From the NCBI GenBank assembly GCA_023450745.1, contig JAEXGR010000005.1:1-64000 (forward strand): 64,000 nt of DNA, written 5' to 3'. Shown in pieces: positions 8,052 through 16,745 of this stretch. The stretch's first letter is position 1; every line of letters begins with the position of its first letter. The DNA is from Synergistota bacterium. Its GTDB lineage: Bacteria > Synergistota > Synergistia > Synergistales > Synergistaceae. The notes beneath the pieces are model-generated. The model did not search any database. It saw only the letters and a program-made list of their open reading frames with translations, and was not told where the DNA came from. The position numbers and the translations under genes were made by a program.

Positions 8052-8903
8052 CTATCCTACCAGCTCGAATATTACAAACGCAAGCGTACCATTGACGAGA
8101 ATACTGTCAAAACGGTCAAGCAGTCCCCCATGCCCGGGAATTATCGAGCCGGTGTCCTTGACCCCCGCCTCGCGCTTGAGCACCGATTCCCCAAGGTCGC
8201 CGAGCTGTCCCGCGATCCCGCAGAGAAGTCCCATCAAAAGCAGCGGCATCGGCGGGAAGGAAAATAGCAGCGCGAGCAGGCCGCCGCACAAGAAGCTCGC
8301 CGCCGCGCCGCCAAGAAAGCCCTCCCACGTCTTGTGGGGACTGACCTGGCTGCAAAGGAGGTTTCTGCCTAGATGGCTGCCGACGAAATAGGCCGCGACG
8401 TCGCAGCTCCAGGTACAGAAAAAGAGCGTGATGAGGAACATGGCACCCAGTTCGCGCGAGCGTATCAGGATCATGAAGGACCAGGGCAGCACGACGTAGG
8501 CGACGCCCGCCACGGTCGCCCCCATCGTCACGAGCGCGTTACTCTCGCCCGAGACCTGGCGTTTCAGCACCTCGAGGAACAGGGCGATGAAGGCGATCGC
8601 GGAGATGGAACAGAGGATCGTCGCGATGCTCATCAGGCCGAAGGCCGTGCCGAGCAGGATGAAGAGCCCGGAGAGCATGAGCAGCAACGGAGAGGTGCTG
8701 AGCTTTGTCAGCTGCAGCTTGTGGAACTCCCAGAGCGAGAGCATCGCGATGAGGATGACAATCGCGCTCCAAACGTGGCCGCCGAGCACGATGCCGCCGA
8801 TCACCGCCAAGACGATGAATATGCTGCTGAATGCGCGCAGCTGCAGGTCGGGGCTTGAATGCAGAAATTCTTTAAGCTTTTCCATAACGGCGTTCTCTTT
8901 CAT
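8052..8903 (-). CDS. cdsA: Phosphatidate cytidylyltransferase
   Basis: CdsA makes CDP-diacylglycerol from CTP and phosphatidate, the branch point of phospholipid synthesis, in the inner membrane. The protein has about eight hydrophobic segments. It ends with the family signature region (SVLKREAGVKDTGSIIPGH followed by GGLLDRFDS), which carries the metal-binding aspartates. Two starts are possible, ATG at 8903 (32-base overlap with uppS) or ATG at 8885 (14-base overlap); neither has a clear Shine-Dalgarno site. Overlap with uppS suggests translational coupling. Confidence 0.96.
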   Translation of the reverse strand: MKENAVMEKLKEFLHSSPDLQLRAFSSIFIVLAVIGGIVLGGHVWSAIVILIAMLSLWEFHKLQLTKLSTSPLLLMLSGLFILLGTAFGLMSIATILCSISAIAFIALFLEVLKRQVSGESNALVTMGATVAGVAYVVLPWSFMILIRSRELGAMFLITLFFCTWSCDVAAYFVGSHLGRNLLCSQVSPHKTWEGFLGGAAASFLCGGLLALLFSFPPMPLLLMGLLCGIAGQLGDLGESVLKREAGVKDTGSIIPGHGGLLDRFDSILVNGTLAFVIFELVG

Positions 8904-9564
8904 AATAGTCTTTCACAGCCTCCTCAAGGTCTTCTTTATCAAAATCGGGCCAATATTTGTCCGTAAAATAGTATTCACTGTAAGAGCTCTGCCAGAGCCA
9001 GAAGTTGCTGAGCCGCAGCTCCCCGCTCGTGCGGATGATGAGGTCGGGGTCGGGGACGTCCGGCAGATAGAGGTTCTCCCGCAGCATTTCTTCCGTGACC
9101 GGCTTTTGTGAATTTTGGGCAGTTATTTTATTTATCGCGTCTATAATTTCTTTGCGTCCTCCGTAATTAAGACAGACAATGAGCTGACGGTCGGCGTATT
9201 TTGCCGTTTTTTCTTCGGCGTTGCGCAGTATCAGCCGGATGTCCTCCGGCAGCGCCGCCAAGTCTCCCGCAAAGCGCATACGGGTGTTTTCTTTGCAGAG
9301 TTCGTTGAGCTTTGAGCTCATATAATAGCGAAAGAGCCCCATGAGGCCGAGCACCTCGCCTTTGGGACGCTTCCAGTTCTCCGTCGAGAAGGCATAGAGC
9401 GAGATATAGGGGATGTCCAGCTCCTTGGCCGCGCGCACGGTGCGCTCGACGGCCCGCACCCCCGCGTGGTGGCCCATGACGCGGGGCAAGTGTTTCGACT
9501 TTGCCCAGCGCCCGTTGCCGTCCATGATGATCGCCACATGCTCAAGCTTCTTTTTTTCCGTCAT
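8872..9564 (-). CDS. uppS: Isoprenyl transferase (undecaprenyl diphosphate synthase)
   Basis: This cis-prenyltransferase makes the C55 carrier lipid for peptidoglycan and O-antigen. At 230 residues it is full length. It has the pyrophosphate-binding motif IMDGNGRWA near residue 13, the helix containing YAFSTENWKRP, and the C-terminal PDPDLIIRTSGELRLSNFW region with the conserved arginines. It leads the uppS-cdsA-dxr-rseP-ispG cassette, a classical bacterial gene order, and lies 13 bases downstream of the uracil-DNA glycosylase gene. Confidence 0.97.
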   Translation of the reverse strand: MTEKKKLEHVAIIMDGNGRWAKSKHLPRVMGHHAGVRAVERTVRAAKELDIPYISLYAFSTENWKRPKGEVLGLMGLFRYYMSSKLNELCKENTRMRFAGDLAALPEDIRLILRNAEEKTAKYADRQLIVCLNYGGRKEIIDAINKITAQNSQKPVTEEMLRENLYLPDVPDPDLIIRTSGELRLSNFWLWQSSYSEYYFTDKYWPDFDKEDLEEAVKDYYERERRYGKA

Positions 9565-9577
9565 GTCGTTATCCGTT

Positions 9578-10240
9578 TTAACCGAATTTAATGCCGCTGA
9601 TGGAGCCGGTGGCTTTGACGGCGTCCCACTGGCGCTTGACCTCCTGGATGTCGAGCCAGGTGAGGTGCTTGGGGCTGCCCTCTTTCGAGCTGGCGTTGCG
9701 CAGCAGGTAGCTGGGGTGGAACATCGGCATGACGGCGATTCCGCGCCATTCGAACCAGCGCCCGCGCAGCTTCGTGATGCCCTCGCCGGTCTGCAATATC
9801 CAGCGCGCGGGGGTGTTGCCGAGCAGCACTATCAGCGCGGGGTTGATCAGCATGATCTGCGTTTGCAGGTGCTTGTCGCAGATCACCGTCTCCGCCGGGG
9901 TCGGAACGCGGTTTTCGGGCGGCCGGCATTTTACGATGTTCGTTATGTAAACGTCCTTACGGTCGATCCCCGCCGCGGTAAGTATTTGGGTCAAAAGTTG
10001 TCCGGCCCGTCCGACAAAGGGCACGCCCTGCGCGTCCTCGTCGGCTCCCGGCCCCTCGCCGATGAACATCAGCTTGGTGTCGGGGTCGCCGTCGCCGAAG
10101 ACGACCTTCGTCCGCGTTGCCGCGAGAGGGCAACCGCGGCAGGCAAGGGTGTTCGCCTTCGTCTCCTCCCAGAGGATCTTTTTCATCGCCGCCCTCTCTT
10201 CGGGGGACAGCTTGAGCAATATATCTTCGTTTCCCGTCAT
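9578..10240 (-). CDS. Uracil-DNA glycosylase, family 4 (iron-sulfur type)
   Basis: This enzyme removes uracil from DNA to start base-excision repair. Features of the 4Fe-4S family are clear. Cys34 and Cys37 (CRGCPL) with Cys105 (VKCRPP) and Cys121 (VICDKH) are the likely cluster ligands. GEGPG (61-65) with VGRAGQLL is the active-site and uracil pocket, and HPSYLLR near the C-terminus is the DNA-binding loop. At 220 residues it is family length. Its start codon overlaps the stop of the upstream ATPase-Asp23 gene (ATGA, 10237-10240), so the two are translationally coupled; the functional link is not obvious. Confidence 0.93.
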   Translation of the reverse strand: MTGNEDILLKLSPEERAAMKKILWEETKANTLACRGCPLAATRTKVVFGDGDPDTKLMFIGEGPGADEDAQGVPFVGRAGQLLTQILTAAGIDRKDVYITNIVKCRPPENRVPTPAETVICDKHLQTQIMLINPALIVLLGNTPARWILQTGEGITKLRGRWFEWRGIAVMPMFHPSYLLRNASSKEGSPKHLTWLDIQEVKRQWDAVKATGSISGIKFG

Positions 10241-11076
10241 ATCTGGACCTCCGCGATGATTACGTCAACAGTTTTTACGTCGAGCCCTGTGAAATAGCGC
10301 AGGCTCACCGCTATACGTTCTTTTACCAGGTTGGCTATGCTGAGGAATTTTTTATCGCCAAGCGTCACCGTGAGTTTCAGCTCGATGCGGAGCGACTCCT
10401 CTTCTTCGGGGCTCACCCTGACTTCGTTCACCTTCGCGACCTGCGTTGTGCGGCTCGCGATGAAGGAGGCGAGCTCCTCGATGGCCTCAGTTTCGATATG
10501 GACGTTGCCGTGGAAGCTGAAGGGCGGGCGCACGATGGTCTTTTCGCCTTCGTGCTTGTCCTTTGACTTCCAGAAGACGCGCAGCTGGCCGACGAGCTTG
10601 CCGGCAAAGTTTTTGCGCACGAGCACGTGGGAGACCGGTATCACATGCTGCCCCTTGCTGAAACGTTCACGGCGCGCCTTCAAAATCTCCTCCGGCGTGG
10701 CGACGTCTTCGATGTGCACGATCTGCTCCGGTGCGGGCAGGCCCAGCTTGCGCAGTATCCGCAGCGCCATGTTGTCGGAGGTGGCGATGACCATCACGGA
10801 GCAGGGAGCGGCGGAGCGGAAATAGTCGATGACCTCCTTGCGGTGGTCGTCAAACTCGAAGATCGCGCGCCTGATGGCGCTCACCTGGTTCCGCTCTGAT
10901 TTCGCGCTTTTTCCGCAAACGATACTGCCCTTATGGATGACGAGCCCGTCGTCTATTATATAATCGGCGTCGACCAGCGAAGCGACGAGCTGGGCCCTCT
11001 GGCTTTTGCCGGTGCCGGCCGCGCCCACAAAGGCGGATGTTTTGACATTCGCTATCGGCTGTCTCTCTTCTGCCAT
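10237..11076 (-). CDS. P-loop nucleotidase fused to an Asp23/Gls24-like domain
   Basis: The N-terminal half has a Walker A, GAAGTGKS, at residues 18-25. Segments such as YIIDDGLVI and CSVMVIATSD look like strands of a small P-loop NTPase. From about residue 165 the protein resembles the Asp23/Gls24 (DUF322) family: VHIETEAIEELASFIA, a VAKVNEVRVS strand, an ELKLTVTLG strand and a final amphipathic helix and strand. Asp23-family proteins are usually small stand-alone envelope-stress or membrane-associated proteins of unclear biochemistry. The fusion implies an NTP-driven or NTP-sensing version, which is inference. It lies between murA and the glycosylase gene and overlaps the latter by four bases. 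The two-domain reading rests on sequence pattern only. Confidence 0.8.
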   Translation of the reverse strand: MAEERQPIANVKTSAFVGAAGTGKSQRAQLVASLVDADYIIDDGLVIHKGSIVCGKSAKSERNQVSAIRRAIFEFDDHRKEVIDYFRSAAPCSVMVIATSDNMALRILRKLGLPAPEQIVHIEDVATPEEILKARRERFSKGQHVIPVSHVLVRKNFAGKLVGQLRVFWKSKDKHEGEKTIVRPPFSFHGNVHIETEAIEELASFIASRTTQVAKVNEVRVSPEEEESLRIELKLTVTLGDKKFLSIANLVKERIAVSLRYFTGLDVKTVDVIIAEVQI

Positions 11077-11099
11077 CCCGCACTCCCCTCCATCATCTG

Positions 11100-12380
11100 C
11101 TACTTTGCAAACTCTATATCCGCGCCAAGCGCGCGCAGCTTTTCAACAAGCCCCTCGTATCCGCGCCAGACGTGCTGCAGATCGCAGATCGTCGTCTCGT
11201 CTTCGGCGGCGAGGGCAAGCAGTATCAGCGCCGCGCCCGCGCGAAGGTTGGATGAATGGACCTCGGCGCCGTTGAGCTTGGCGACCCCGGTAACGATCGC
11301 GATGTTGTCCTGTACCTCGATCTTGGCCCCCATCTTTTTGAATTCGTTGATGTGCAGCAGGCGCGAGTCAAAGACGCTCTCGTGAATGACGCTGGTGCCG
11401 CCCGCAAGCGTGAGCACGGCCATCAGCTGCGGCTGGGTGTCCGTCGGAAAGCCGGGATAGGGCATCGTCTTGATCGTCACGCCTTTGAGCGGGGCCACCC
11501 ACTTGGCGGTGATCTCGCTGCCGAAGGTGTCGATTTCGACGCCGGCCTCCCGCAGCTTGCCGAGAATCGCCTCCATGCAGTTCGGCGCGATGCCCCGCAC
11601 CGTGACGCTGCCGTTAGTTATCACGCCCGCCATGAGGTATGTCGCCGCTTCGATGCGGTCGGGGATGATTTCGCCGCTCGCCGAATGAAGGGACTCCATG
11701 CCGGTGATGCGGATCGTCTCCGTGCCGTCGCCCTTCACGGGGGCCCCCATAAGACGCAGGATCTCCGCGAGGTTCATGATTTCGGGCTCCTTCGCGGCGT
11801 TCTCTATAAAGGTGGTGCCTTCGGCGAGGGCCGCCGCCATCATGAGGTTTTCCGTCGCTCCCACCGAGGGGAAGTCAAGGGTTATCGTAGCACCTTTGAG
11901 ACGGCCGGCGGTCGCCGTCACCGCGCCGCCTTTGAGCTCGATTTCGGCGCCCATCTTCGCAAGGCCTTTGAGGTGAAAATCAAGGGGGCGGCTGCCGAGC
12001 ACGCAGCCTCCCGGAAGGGGAAGCAGCGCCCGCCCGCAGCGCGCCACCAGCGGCCCGAGCACGAGCGACGAGGCGCGCATCTTGCGCACCAGATCAACCG
12101 GCGTCTCACAGTTAAGCTCCTCCGGCACGTCGATCGTCATGCAGTGGTCGCTGAAGTCCACCGTGGCTCCGAGGTTTCGCAGCAGGTCGCACATCGTATG
12201 GATGTCATAGAGGTCGGGGACGCCCTCCAGCTTCAGCGTCTGTCCCCTCAAGAGGATAGAGGCCGCCATCACAGGCAGAGCGGCGTTTTTGGCGCCCTGA
12301 ACGGAGATCGTCCCGCTGAGCCTTTTTCCGCCGCGCACGATCATCTTTTCTGCCAATTTTTTCAAACCTGTAGTCTCCAT
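11100..12380 (-). CDS. murA: UDP-N-acetylglucosamine 1-carboxyvinyltransferase
   Basis: MurA transfers enolpyruvate from PEP to UDP-GlcNAc, the first committed step of peptidoglycan synthesis, and is the fosfomycin target. The 426 residues form the two inside-out alpha/beta domains of the family. The fosfomycin-reactive cysteine is present as Cys126 in PGGCVLGSRPLD, so the protein should be of the sensitive type. The ATG at 12380 follows directly after the wecB TAA; a second in-frame ATG lies 11 codons in. It is placed with wecB and a WecA-like transferase in an envelope block. Confidence 0.97.
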   Translation of the reverse strand: METTGLKKLAEKMIVRGGKRLSGTISVQGAKNAALPVMAASILLRGQTLKLEGVPDLYDIHTMCDLLRNLGATVDFSDHCMTIDVPEELNCETPVDLVRKMRASSLVLGPLVARCGRALLPLPGGCVLGSRPLDFHLKGLAKMGAEIELKGGAVTATAGRLKGATITLDFPSVGATENLMMAAALAEGTTFIENAAKEPEIMNLAEILRLMGAPVKGDGTETIRITGMESLHSASGEIIPDRIEAATYLMAGVITNGSVTVRGIAPNCMEAILGKLREAGVEIDTFGSEITAKWVAPLKGVTIKTMPYPGFPTDTQPQLMAVLTLAGGTSVIHESVFDSRLLHINEFKKMGAKIEVQDNIAIVTGVAKLNGAEVHSSNLRAGAALILLALAAEDETTICDLQHVWRGYEGLVEKLRALGADIEFAK

Positions 12381-13505
12381 TTAGTCCCGCAGACTCTCCT
12401 TCAGAGTATTTGCTATCTTGCTCGAGGCCGTGCCGTCGCCAAAGGGCTGAGCCTCGCATTTTTTCTCTATCGCCGCAATCGCCGCCGGATCGTCAAGCAG
12501 GCCGCGGGCGGTCGTCAGGATCTTTTCCCGGTTGACGCCGACGAGCAGGCCGCTGCCGTGCTCCACCGCCTCGGGGCGTTCCGTGACGTCTCTCAGGATG
12601 AGCACCGGCTTCTTGATCGCCGAAGCCTCCTCCTGCACGCCGCCGCTGTCGCTGAGGATGAACTTTGAGGCGTTCATCGCCCAAACGAAGTCGGGGTAAT
12701 CGAGCGGGTCGCAAAGGATTACCTGTTCCCTGCCGTCAAGATATTTATGTATTATCTCACGGACGGCGGGGTTTTTGTGCATCGGGACGACCATCCAAAG
12801 TTCGGGATGGCTCTCGAGTATCTCGGCGAGCGCCTTGCATATCTCTTCAAGCGGCCTGCCCCACGACTCGCGGCGGTGCGCTGTGACGAGCACAAAGGGA
12901 GCGCCGTCGGGCAGCGCCCTTAGCTCTTCGCATTCCGGCTTCGTCTGCGCCGCGACGGTATAGAACAGGGCGTCGATCACTGTGTTGCCGGTTACGCTGA
13001 TGCCGCTTTCGGGGACGCCCTCTTTTCTTAGGTTGTCGGCCGCCAATTCCGTCGGGGCGAAGCCCCAGGTGACGATCTTGTCGATGAGGACGCGGTTCAT
13101 CTCCTCGGGAAAGGGCAGCCTCATGTTCCAGCTGCGCAGTCCCGCCTCGACGTGCCCGATCGGGATGCCGCGGTAGAAGGCGGCGAGCCCCGCCGCGAAG
13201 GTCGTCGTCGTATCTCCGTGTACGAGCACGGCCGCGGGCTTGACCTCGTCAAAGTATTCTCCGGCGCCGGTGAGCACCGACGACGTGATATAATCGAGCG
13301 TCTGGCGCTCCTTCATGATGTGCAGGTTGCGGTCAGCCGTGAGGCTGAAAAAATCAAGCACCTGGTCAAGCATGGCCGCGTGCTGTCCCGTAGCCAGTAC
13401 TTTCACATCAAAGTAGTCCTGTTTCATCAGCGCTATAACGACGGGGGCCATTTTAATGGCCTCGGGCCTTGTCCCTATGACGCATACAATTTTTTTCTTG
13501 TCCAT
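12381..13505 (-). CDS. wecB: UDP-N-acetylglucosamine 2-epimerase (non-hydrolysing)
   Basis: WecB interconverts UDP-GlcNAc and UDP-ManNAc, supplying ManNAc for surface polysaccharides. The 374-residue protein shows the GT-B-like fold markers GTRPEAIKMAPV at the N-terminus, VHGDTTTTFAAG, HVEAGLRSW, THR-type VTAHRRESWG and SDSGGVQEEA near the C-terminus. GGAGG precedes the ATG. It lies 19 bases downstream of the WecA/TagO-like transferase gene, which suggests a polymer built on undecaprenyl-PP-GlcNAc with ManNAc or a derivative. No dehydrogenase (wecC) is in the window. Confidence 0.96.
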   Translation of the reverse strand: MDKKKIVCVIGTRPEAIKMAPVVIALMKQDYFDVKVLATGQHAAMLDQVLDFFSLTADRNLHIMKERQTLDYITSSVLTGAGEYFDEVKPAAVLVHGDTTTTFAAGLAAFYRGIPIGHVEAGLRSWNMRLPFPEEMNRVLIDKIVTWGFAPTELAADNLRKEGVPESGISVTGNTVIDALFYTVAAQTKPECEELRALPDGAPFVLVTAHRRESWGRPLEEICKALAEILESHPELWMVVPMHKNPAVREIIHKYLDGREQVILCDPLDYPDFVWAMNASKFILSDSGGVQEEASAIKKPVLILRDVTERPEAVEHGSGLLVGVNREKILTTARGLLDDPAAIAAIEKKCEAQPFGDGTASSKIANTLKESLRD

Positions 13506-13524
13506 TACGGCGCCTCCTTATTTG

Positions 13525-14415
13525 TTAAAAGAGATTGAATACCGGCAGCCCCATAAGGCGCATGCCTAGAGAGATGATGGCCGCGTGTGCCGTGCCGAGC
13601 ACGATAAGCGTCGCGAATTTAGGCAGGCCCAAATCCTGAAGCTTATGGTGCGCGTGTCCCCGATCCGGCTCGAAGGGGGACTTTTTGTGCAGCACCCGGC
13701 GCGTCATCGCAACGAGCGTGTCCATGACCGGCACGCCGCCGAGGAAGAGCAGTATGAAGGCCAGGTGCACGAAGCCGGTCCCGAAGATATTCGGGAATAC
13801 GCTCCACGCAAGCTGCGACGAACAGATGTACCCCAGCAGGGTGCTGCCGCCGTCGCCGAGGAACGTGCGCGGCTGCGGGAAGTTCCAGAGCAGGACTCCG
13901 AAGACAAGTCCAGAAAAGGGCAGCCACACGCCCCTGCCGCCCGCGATCAGCGCGCAGAGCGCGGTGATGAGCGTTATTGTGAGACAGAGGCCGTCCATTC
14001 CGTCGATAAGATTATAGGCGTTCGTCGCGCCCGCGATCCAGAAGACGAAGAGCGCCCTCTGCCAAAGCGGTACCGGCAGGGGGTAGATAACCCACGCCGC
14101 GGCCAAAAGATGGAAGATCAGGCGCAACAGCGGCGGCAGCGGGTGCATGTCGTCCATATACCCGACTATAAATATCACCGACGCCCCTGTGGCAATGTAG
14201 GGCACCTCGACGCCGGGGTTGCCGGTGAAGAGGGCCCACATAAGATAGCCGCTCCACAGCACGAGTCCCGCGCCGCGGGGCATGATGCTGTGATGTTTCT
14301 TTCTTCCTCCGGGGACGTCGAGCAGGCGGAACTTCTGCGCCAGCGCAATCGCGATCGGCGTGCCCACCAGCCCCCAAAGGAAGGTCAAGAGCGTAAAGAG
14401 ATAGATTGAAAGCAA
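13525..14415 (-). CDS. Undecaprenyl-phosphate N-acetylglucosaminyl 1-phosphate transferase family (WecA/TagO-like)
   Basis: This polytopic membrane enzyme of the MraY/WecA/TagO superfamily transfers a sugar 1-phosphate to undecaprenyl phosphate, starting a lipid-linked glycan. Characteristic motifs are RKKHHSIMPRGAG (near residue 38), YMDDMHPL with the Mg-binding aspartates, NAYNLIDGMDGL and FLGDGGSTLLGY. The C-terminal cytoplasmic DRGHAHHKL loop is the one seen in WecA/TagO enzymes rather than MraY. The start is TTG at 14415 with AAGGAA seven bases upstream. Pairing with wecB supports a GlcNAc/ManNAc-containing polymer. Confidence 0.9.
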   Translation of the reverse strand: MLSIYLFTLLTFLWGLVGTPIAIALAQKFRLLDVPGGRKKHHSIMPRGAGLVLWSGYLMWALFTGNPGVEVPYIATGASVIFIVGYMDDMHPLPPLLRLIFHLLAAAWVIYPLPVPLWQRALFVFWIAGATNAYNLIDGMDGLCLTITLITALCALIAGGRGVWLPFSGLVFGVLLWNFPQPRTFLGDGGSTLLGYICSSQLAWSVFPNIFGTGFVHLAFILLFLGGVPVMDTLVAMTRRVLHKKSPFEPDRGHAHHKLQDLGLPKFATLIVLGTAHAAIISLGMRLMGLPVFNLF

Positions 14416-14602
14416 GTCATATTCCTTTCATTCAGGGAACCCCGCGCGAATACGTCCGATGTCGCCACCCGGGCCCCAGCGTATTTATATGCGTCTGGCG
14501 GACGAACCGTCCGCCGCACGCAAATCGAAAAATCAATTGATCCGGCTTTCCCGCCGCCGGTGGCGACGCTTTTATCTGCAACGGCGGCTGCCTGGCATTA
14601 TT

Positions 14603-15703
14603 TTATTTTGTTCCGAAGAGCCGGTCTCCCGCGTCTCCAAGTCCGGGAACGATGTACCCGTGGTCGTTGAGATGGCTGTCGACAGCCGCCGTGTAGATGT
14701 CCACGTCGGGGTGCGCCTCATGGAAAGCGGCGATTCCCTCGGGGGCGGCAAGCAGCGAGACGAGGGAGACCTTTTTGCCGCCCCTGTCCTTGATGTGGCT
14801 GACGGCCGCCGCCGCCGAGCCGCCGGTGGCGAGCATCGGATCGACGACGAAGATCTCGCGTTCCGAGATGTCGCAGGGCAGCTTGCAGTAATAGTCGACG
14901 GGTTTGAGCGTCTCCGGGTCGCGGTAGAGGCCGATATGGCCGACCTTGGCGTTGGGTACGAGTTTTAAGATGCCCTCGACCATGCCGAGTCCCGCGCGCA
15001 GCACGGGGACGATCGCCAGTTTCTTGCCCGAGATGGTAAAGACGTGCGTCTTCGCGACGGGGGTCTCGATCTCCATCTCTTCCAGCGGCAGATGGCGCGT
15101 CACCTCGTAGACCATGAGGCCGGCGACCTCCTGCACGAGATCACGGAAATCCTTTGAGGAGGTCTCTTTGTTGCGCATGAGACCGAGCTTGTGGCGCACG
15201 AGCGGGTGGTCGATGACCACGGTTCTGCCGCCGCCCGCCGCCGCCTCGCGGGAGTTTGAATTTTCGTTTTCATAGGCGCTGATCTTCTCCAGGCGGAAGG
15301 AGTGCCTCCCTCCCTCGAAGGGCTCTGCGAGCCATGCCTTGACCATATCCGCCGCGACGTCGGAGCCGAGCACGCGCGCGCCGAGCACGAGGACGTTGGC
15401 GTCGTTATGGCGGCGGCTCATGACGGCCGTGAAATGGTCGTGGCAGAGCGCGGCGCGCACGCCTTTGACCTTGTTGGCGGCGATGCTCATGCCGATGCCG
15501 GTGCCGCATACAAGAATGCCGCGCTCCGCCTTGTGGCTTGCCACCGCGCCGGCGGCTTTAAAGCCCCAGTCAGGATAATCGACCCTGACGTCTCCAGAGG
15601 CGGTGCCGCAGTCGAGCACCTCATGTCCAGCCTCCGCAAGGCTGTTCTTTATCTCCTCTTTGAGCTTATACCCCGCGTGATCAGAAGCTACCGCTATCTT
15701 CAT
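14603..15703 (-). CDS. rpiB-upp: Fusion of ribose-5-phosphate isomerase B and uracil phosphoribosyltransferase
   Basis: Residues 1 to about 145 are a complete RpiB: SDHAG at 7-11, catalytic Cys66 in VCGTGIGMSIAANK and the GARVLG strand. RpiB interconverts ribulose and ribose 5-phosphate. A short linker (about 146-160, rich in N, S, A, G) leads to a complete uracil phosphoribosyltransferase from about 161: the substrate-binding PVLRAGLG, the PRPP loop VDPMLATGGSA (287-297) and the uracil loop PGLGDAGDRLFGTK at the C-terminus. Upp makes UMP from uracil and PRPP, and PRPP derives from ribose 5-phosphate, so the two activities sit two steps apart. No stop or frame break separates the halves. An AGGAGG-type site precedes the ATG. 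Confidence 0.95.
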   Translation of the reverse strand: MKIAVASDHAGYKLKEEIKNSLAEAGHEVLDCGTASGDVRVDYPDWGFKAAGAVASHKAERGILVCGTGIGMSIAANKVKGVRAALCHDHFTAVMSRRHNDANVLVLGARVLGSDVAADMVKAWLAEPFEGGRHSFRLEKISAYENENSNSREAAAGGGRTVVIDHPLVRHKLGLMRNKETSSKDFRDLVQEVAGLMVYEVTRHLPLEEMEIETPVAKTHVFTISGKKLAIVPVLRAGLGMVEGILKLVPNAKVGHIGLYRDPETLKPVDYYCKLPCDISEREIFVVDPMLATGGSAAAAVSHIKDRGGKKVSLVSLLAAPEGIAAFHEAHPDVDIYTAAVDSHLNDHGYIVPGLGDAGDRLFGTK

Positions 15704-15727
15704 CTATTATTCCTCCGTATGGATTAT

Positions 15728-16663
15728 TTATTTTATAACTTTCTGCATTATTTCGCCGGCCAGCGTGTAGGGGTCCGCCTTTCTTGAGGAGAGCTCCTCC
15801 ATCACGCCGTCCGTCCGGCGCTCTTCCCAGGCGTTTTCCACAAGCAGCGATATCTCGCTTCTCAGAATCGCCTCCACCTCCATCTCAAGCTGCGACCAGC
15901 GGCGGCGCTTGCCCTCTTCGCTGTTGTGGAGGTAGTCGCTGTGTTTTTTGATTATATCTTTGACCTCGCCGACGCCGGTGTTTTTGTTTGAAGATACGAG
16001 CGCCACGGGAGGAACCCATTCGCGTTCGCTGAGCATCTTGAGCATTACTTGAACGTCCGCCGCCACTTTGTCGGCGCCCTCCTTGTCGGCCTTGTTGACG
16101 ACAAAGACGTCGGCGATCTCCATGATGCCGGCCTTCATGATCTGCACGTCGTCGCCCATGCCGGGGGTAAGGATGAGGCAGACCGTATCGGCGATCTTCA
16201 CGATGTCGACCTCCGACTGCCCGACGCCGACGGTCTCGATGATCACGACGTCGAAGCCGCAGGCGTCGAGGATCAGCGCGCCTTCGTGCGTGCCGCGGCT
16301 GACGCCGCCGAGGTTGCCCCGCGACCCCATGCTGCGAATGAATACGCCCTCTTCAACGGCGTGGTCCTGCATACGCAGACGGTCGCCGAGTATCGCGCCG
16401 CCGGTGAAGGGGCTCGACGGATCTATCGCGATTACGCCGACCTGTTTTCCCTCAGCCCGAAACTGCGCAATCAGGCGGTTCACGAAGGTGCTCTTCCCCG
16501 CCCCCGGGCTGCCCGTGATGCCTATCACCTGCGCCCGGCCGGTCTTCGGGTAGACGGTCTTCATTATCTCTTTTGAGGCGGGGGAATCCGCCTCGACAAG
16601 GCTGATGAGGCGTCCGATCGATCTCGTATCTCCGGCTAACGCGCGTTCGAGTAACTTATTCAT
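15728..16663 (-). CDS. meaB: MeaB/ArgK-type G3E GTPase, cobalamin mutase chaperone
   Basis: MeaB GTPases gate cofactor loading and protect adenosylcobalamin-dependent acyl-CoA mutases. The Walker A GSPGAGKST is at residues 51-59, with DPSSPFTGGAILGDRLRM, the ETVGVGQSE switch and the NKAD base-specificity motif. At 311 residues it is normal length. No methylmalonyl-CoA mutase subunit is in the window, although meaB commonly neighbours one. In an amino-acid fermenter the partner could be a methylmalonyl-CoA or related mutase elsewhere on the chromosome. GGGAG precedes the ATG. Confidence 0.93.
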   Translation of the reverse strand: MNKLLERALAGDTRSIGRLISLVEADSPASKEIMKTVYPKTGRAQVIGITGSPGAGKSTFVNRLIAQFRAEGKQVGVIAIDPSSPFTGGAILGDRLRMQDHAVEEGVFIRSMGSRGNLGGVSRGTHEGALILDACGFDVVIIETVGVGQSEVDIVKIADTVCLILTPGMGDDVQIMKAGIMEIADVFVVNKADKEGADKVAADVQVMLKMLSEREWVPPVALVSSNKNTGVGEVKDIIKKHSDYLHNSEEGKRRRWSQLEMEVEAILRSEISLLVENAWEERRTDGVMEELSSRKADPYTLAGEIMQKVIK

Positions 16664-16745
16664 TGGTCATAACTCTCCCTGTGTTCATTTTAAATGTGAT
16701 AGAGGCAGGCCGGATATGACGTATTCTCCGCTCTGCCAAGCATGT

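Noticed and set aside
14497..14515. Hairpin GGCGGAC/GTCCGCC between the WecA-like and rpiB-upp genes as a terminator
   Set aside because: No T tract follows on the minus strand; it may be only a local GC-rich inverted repeat.
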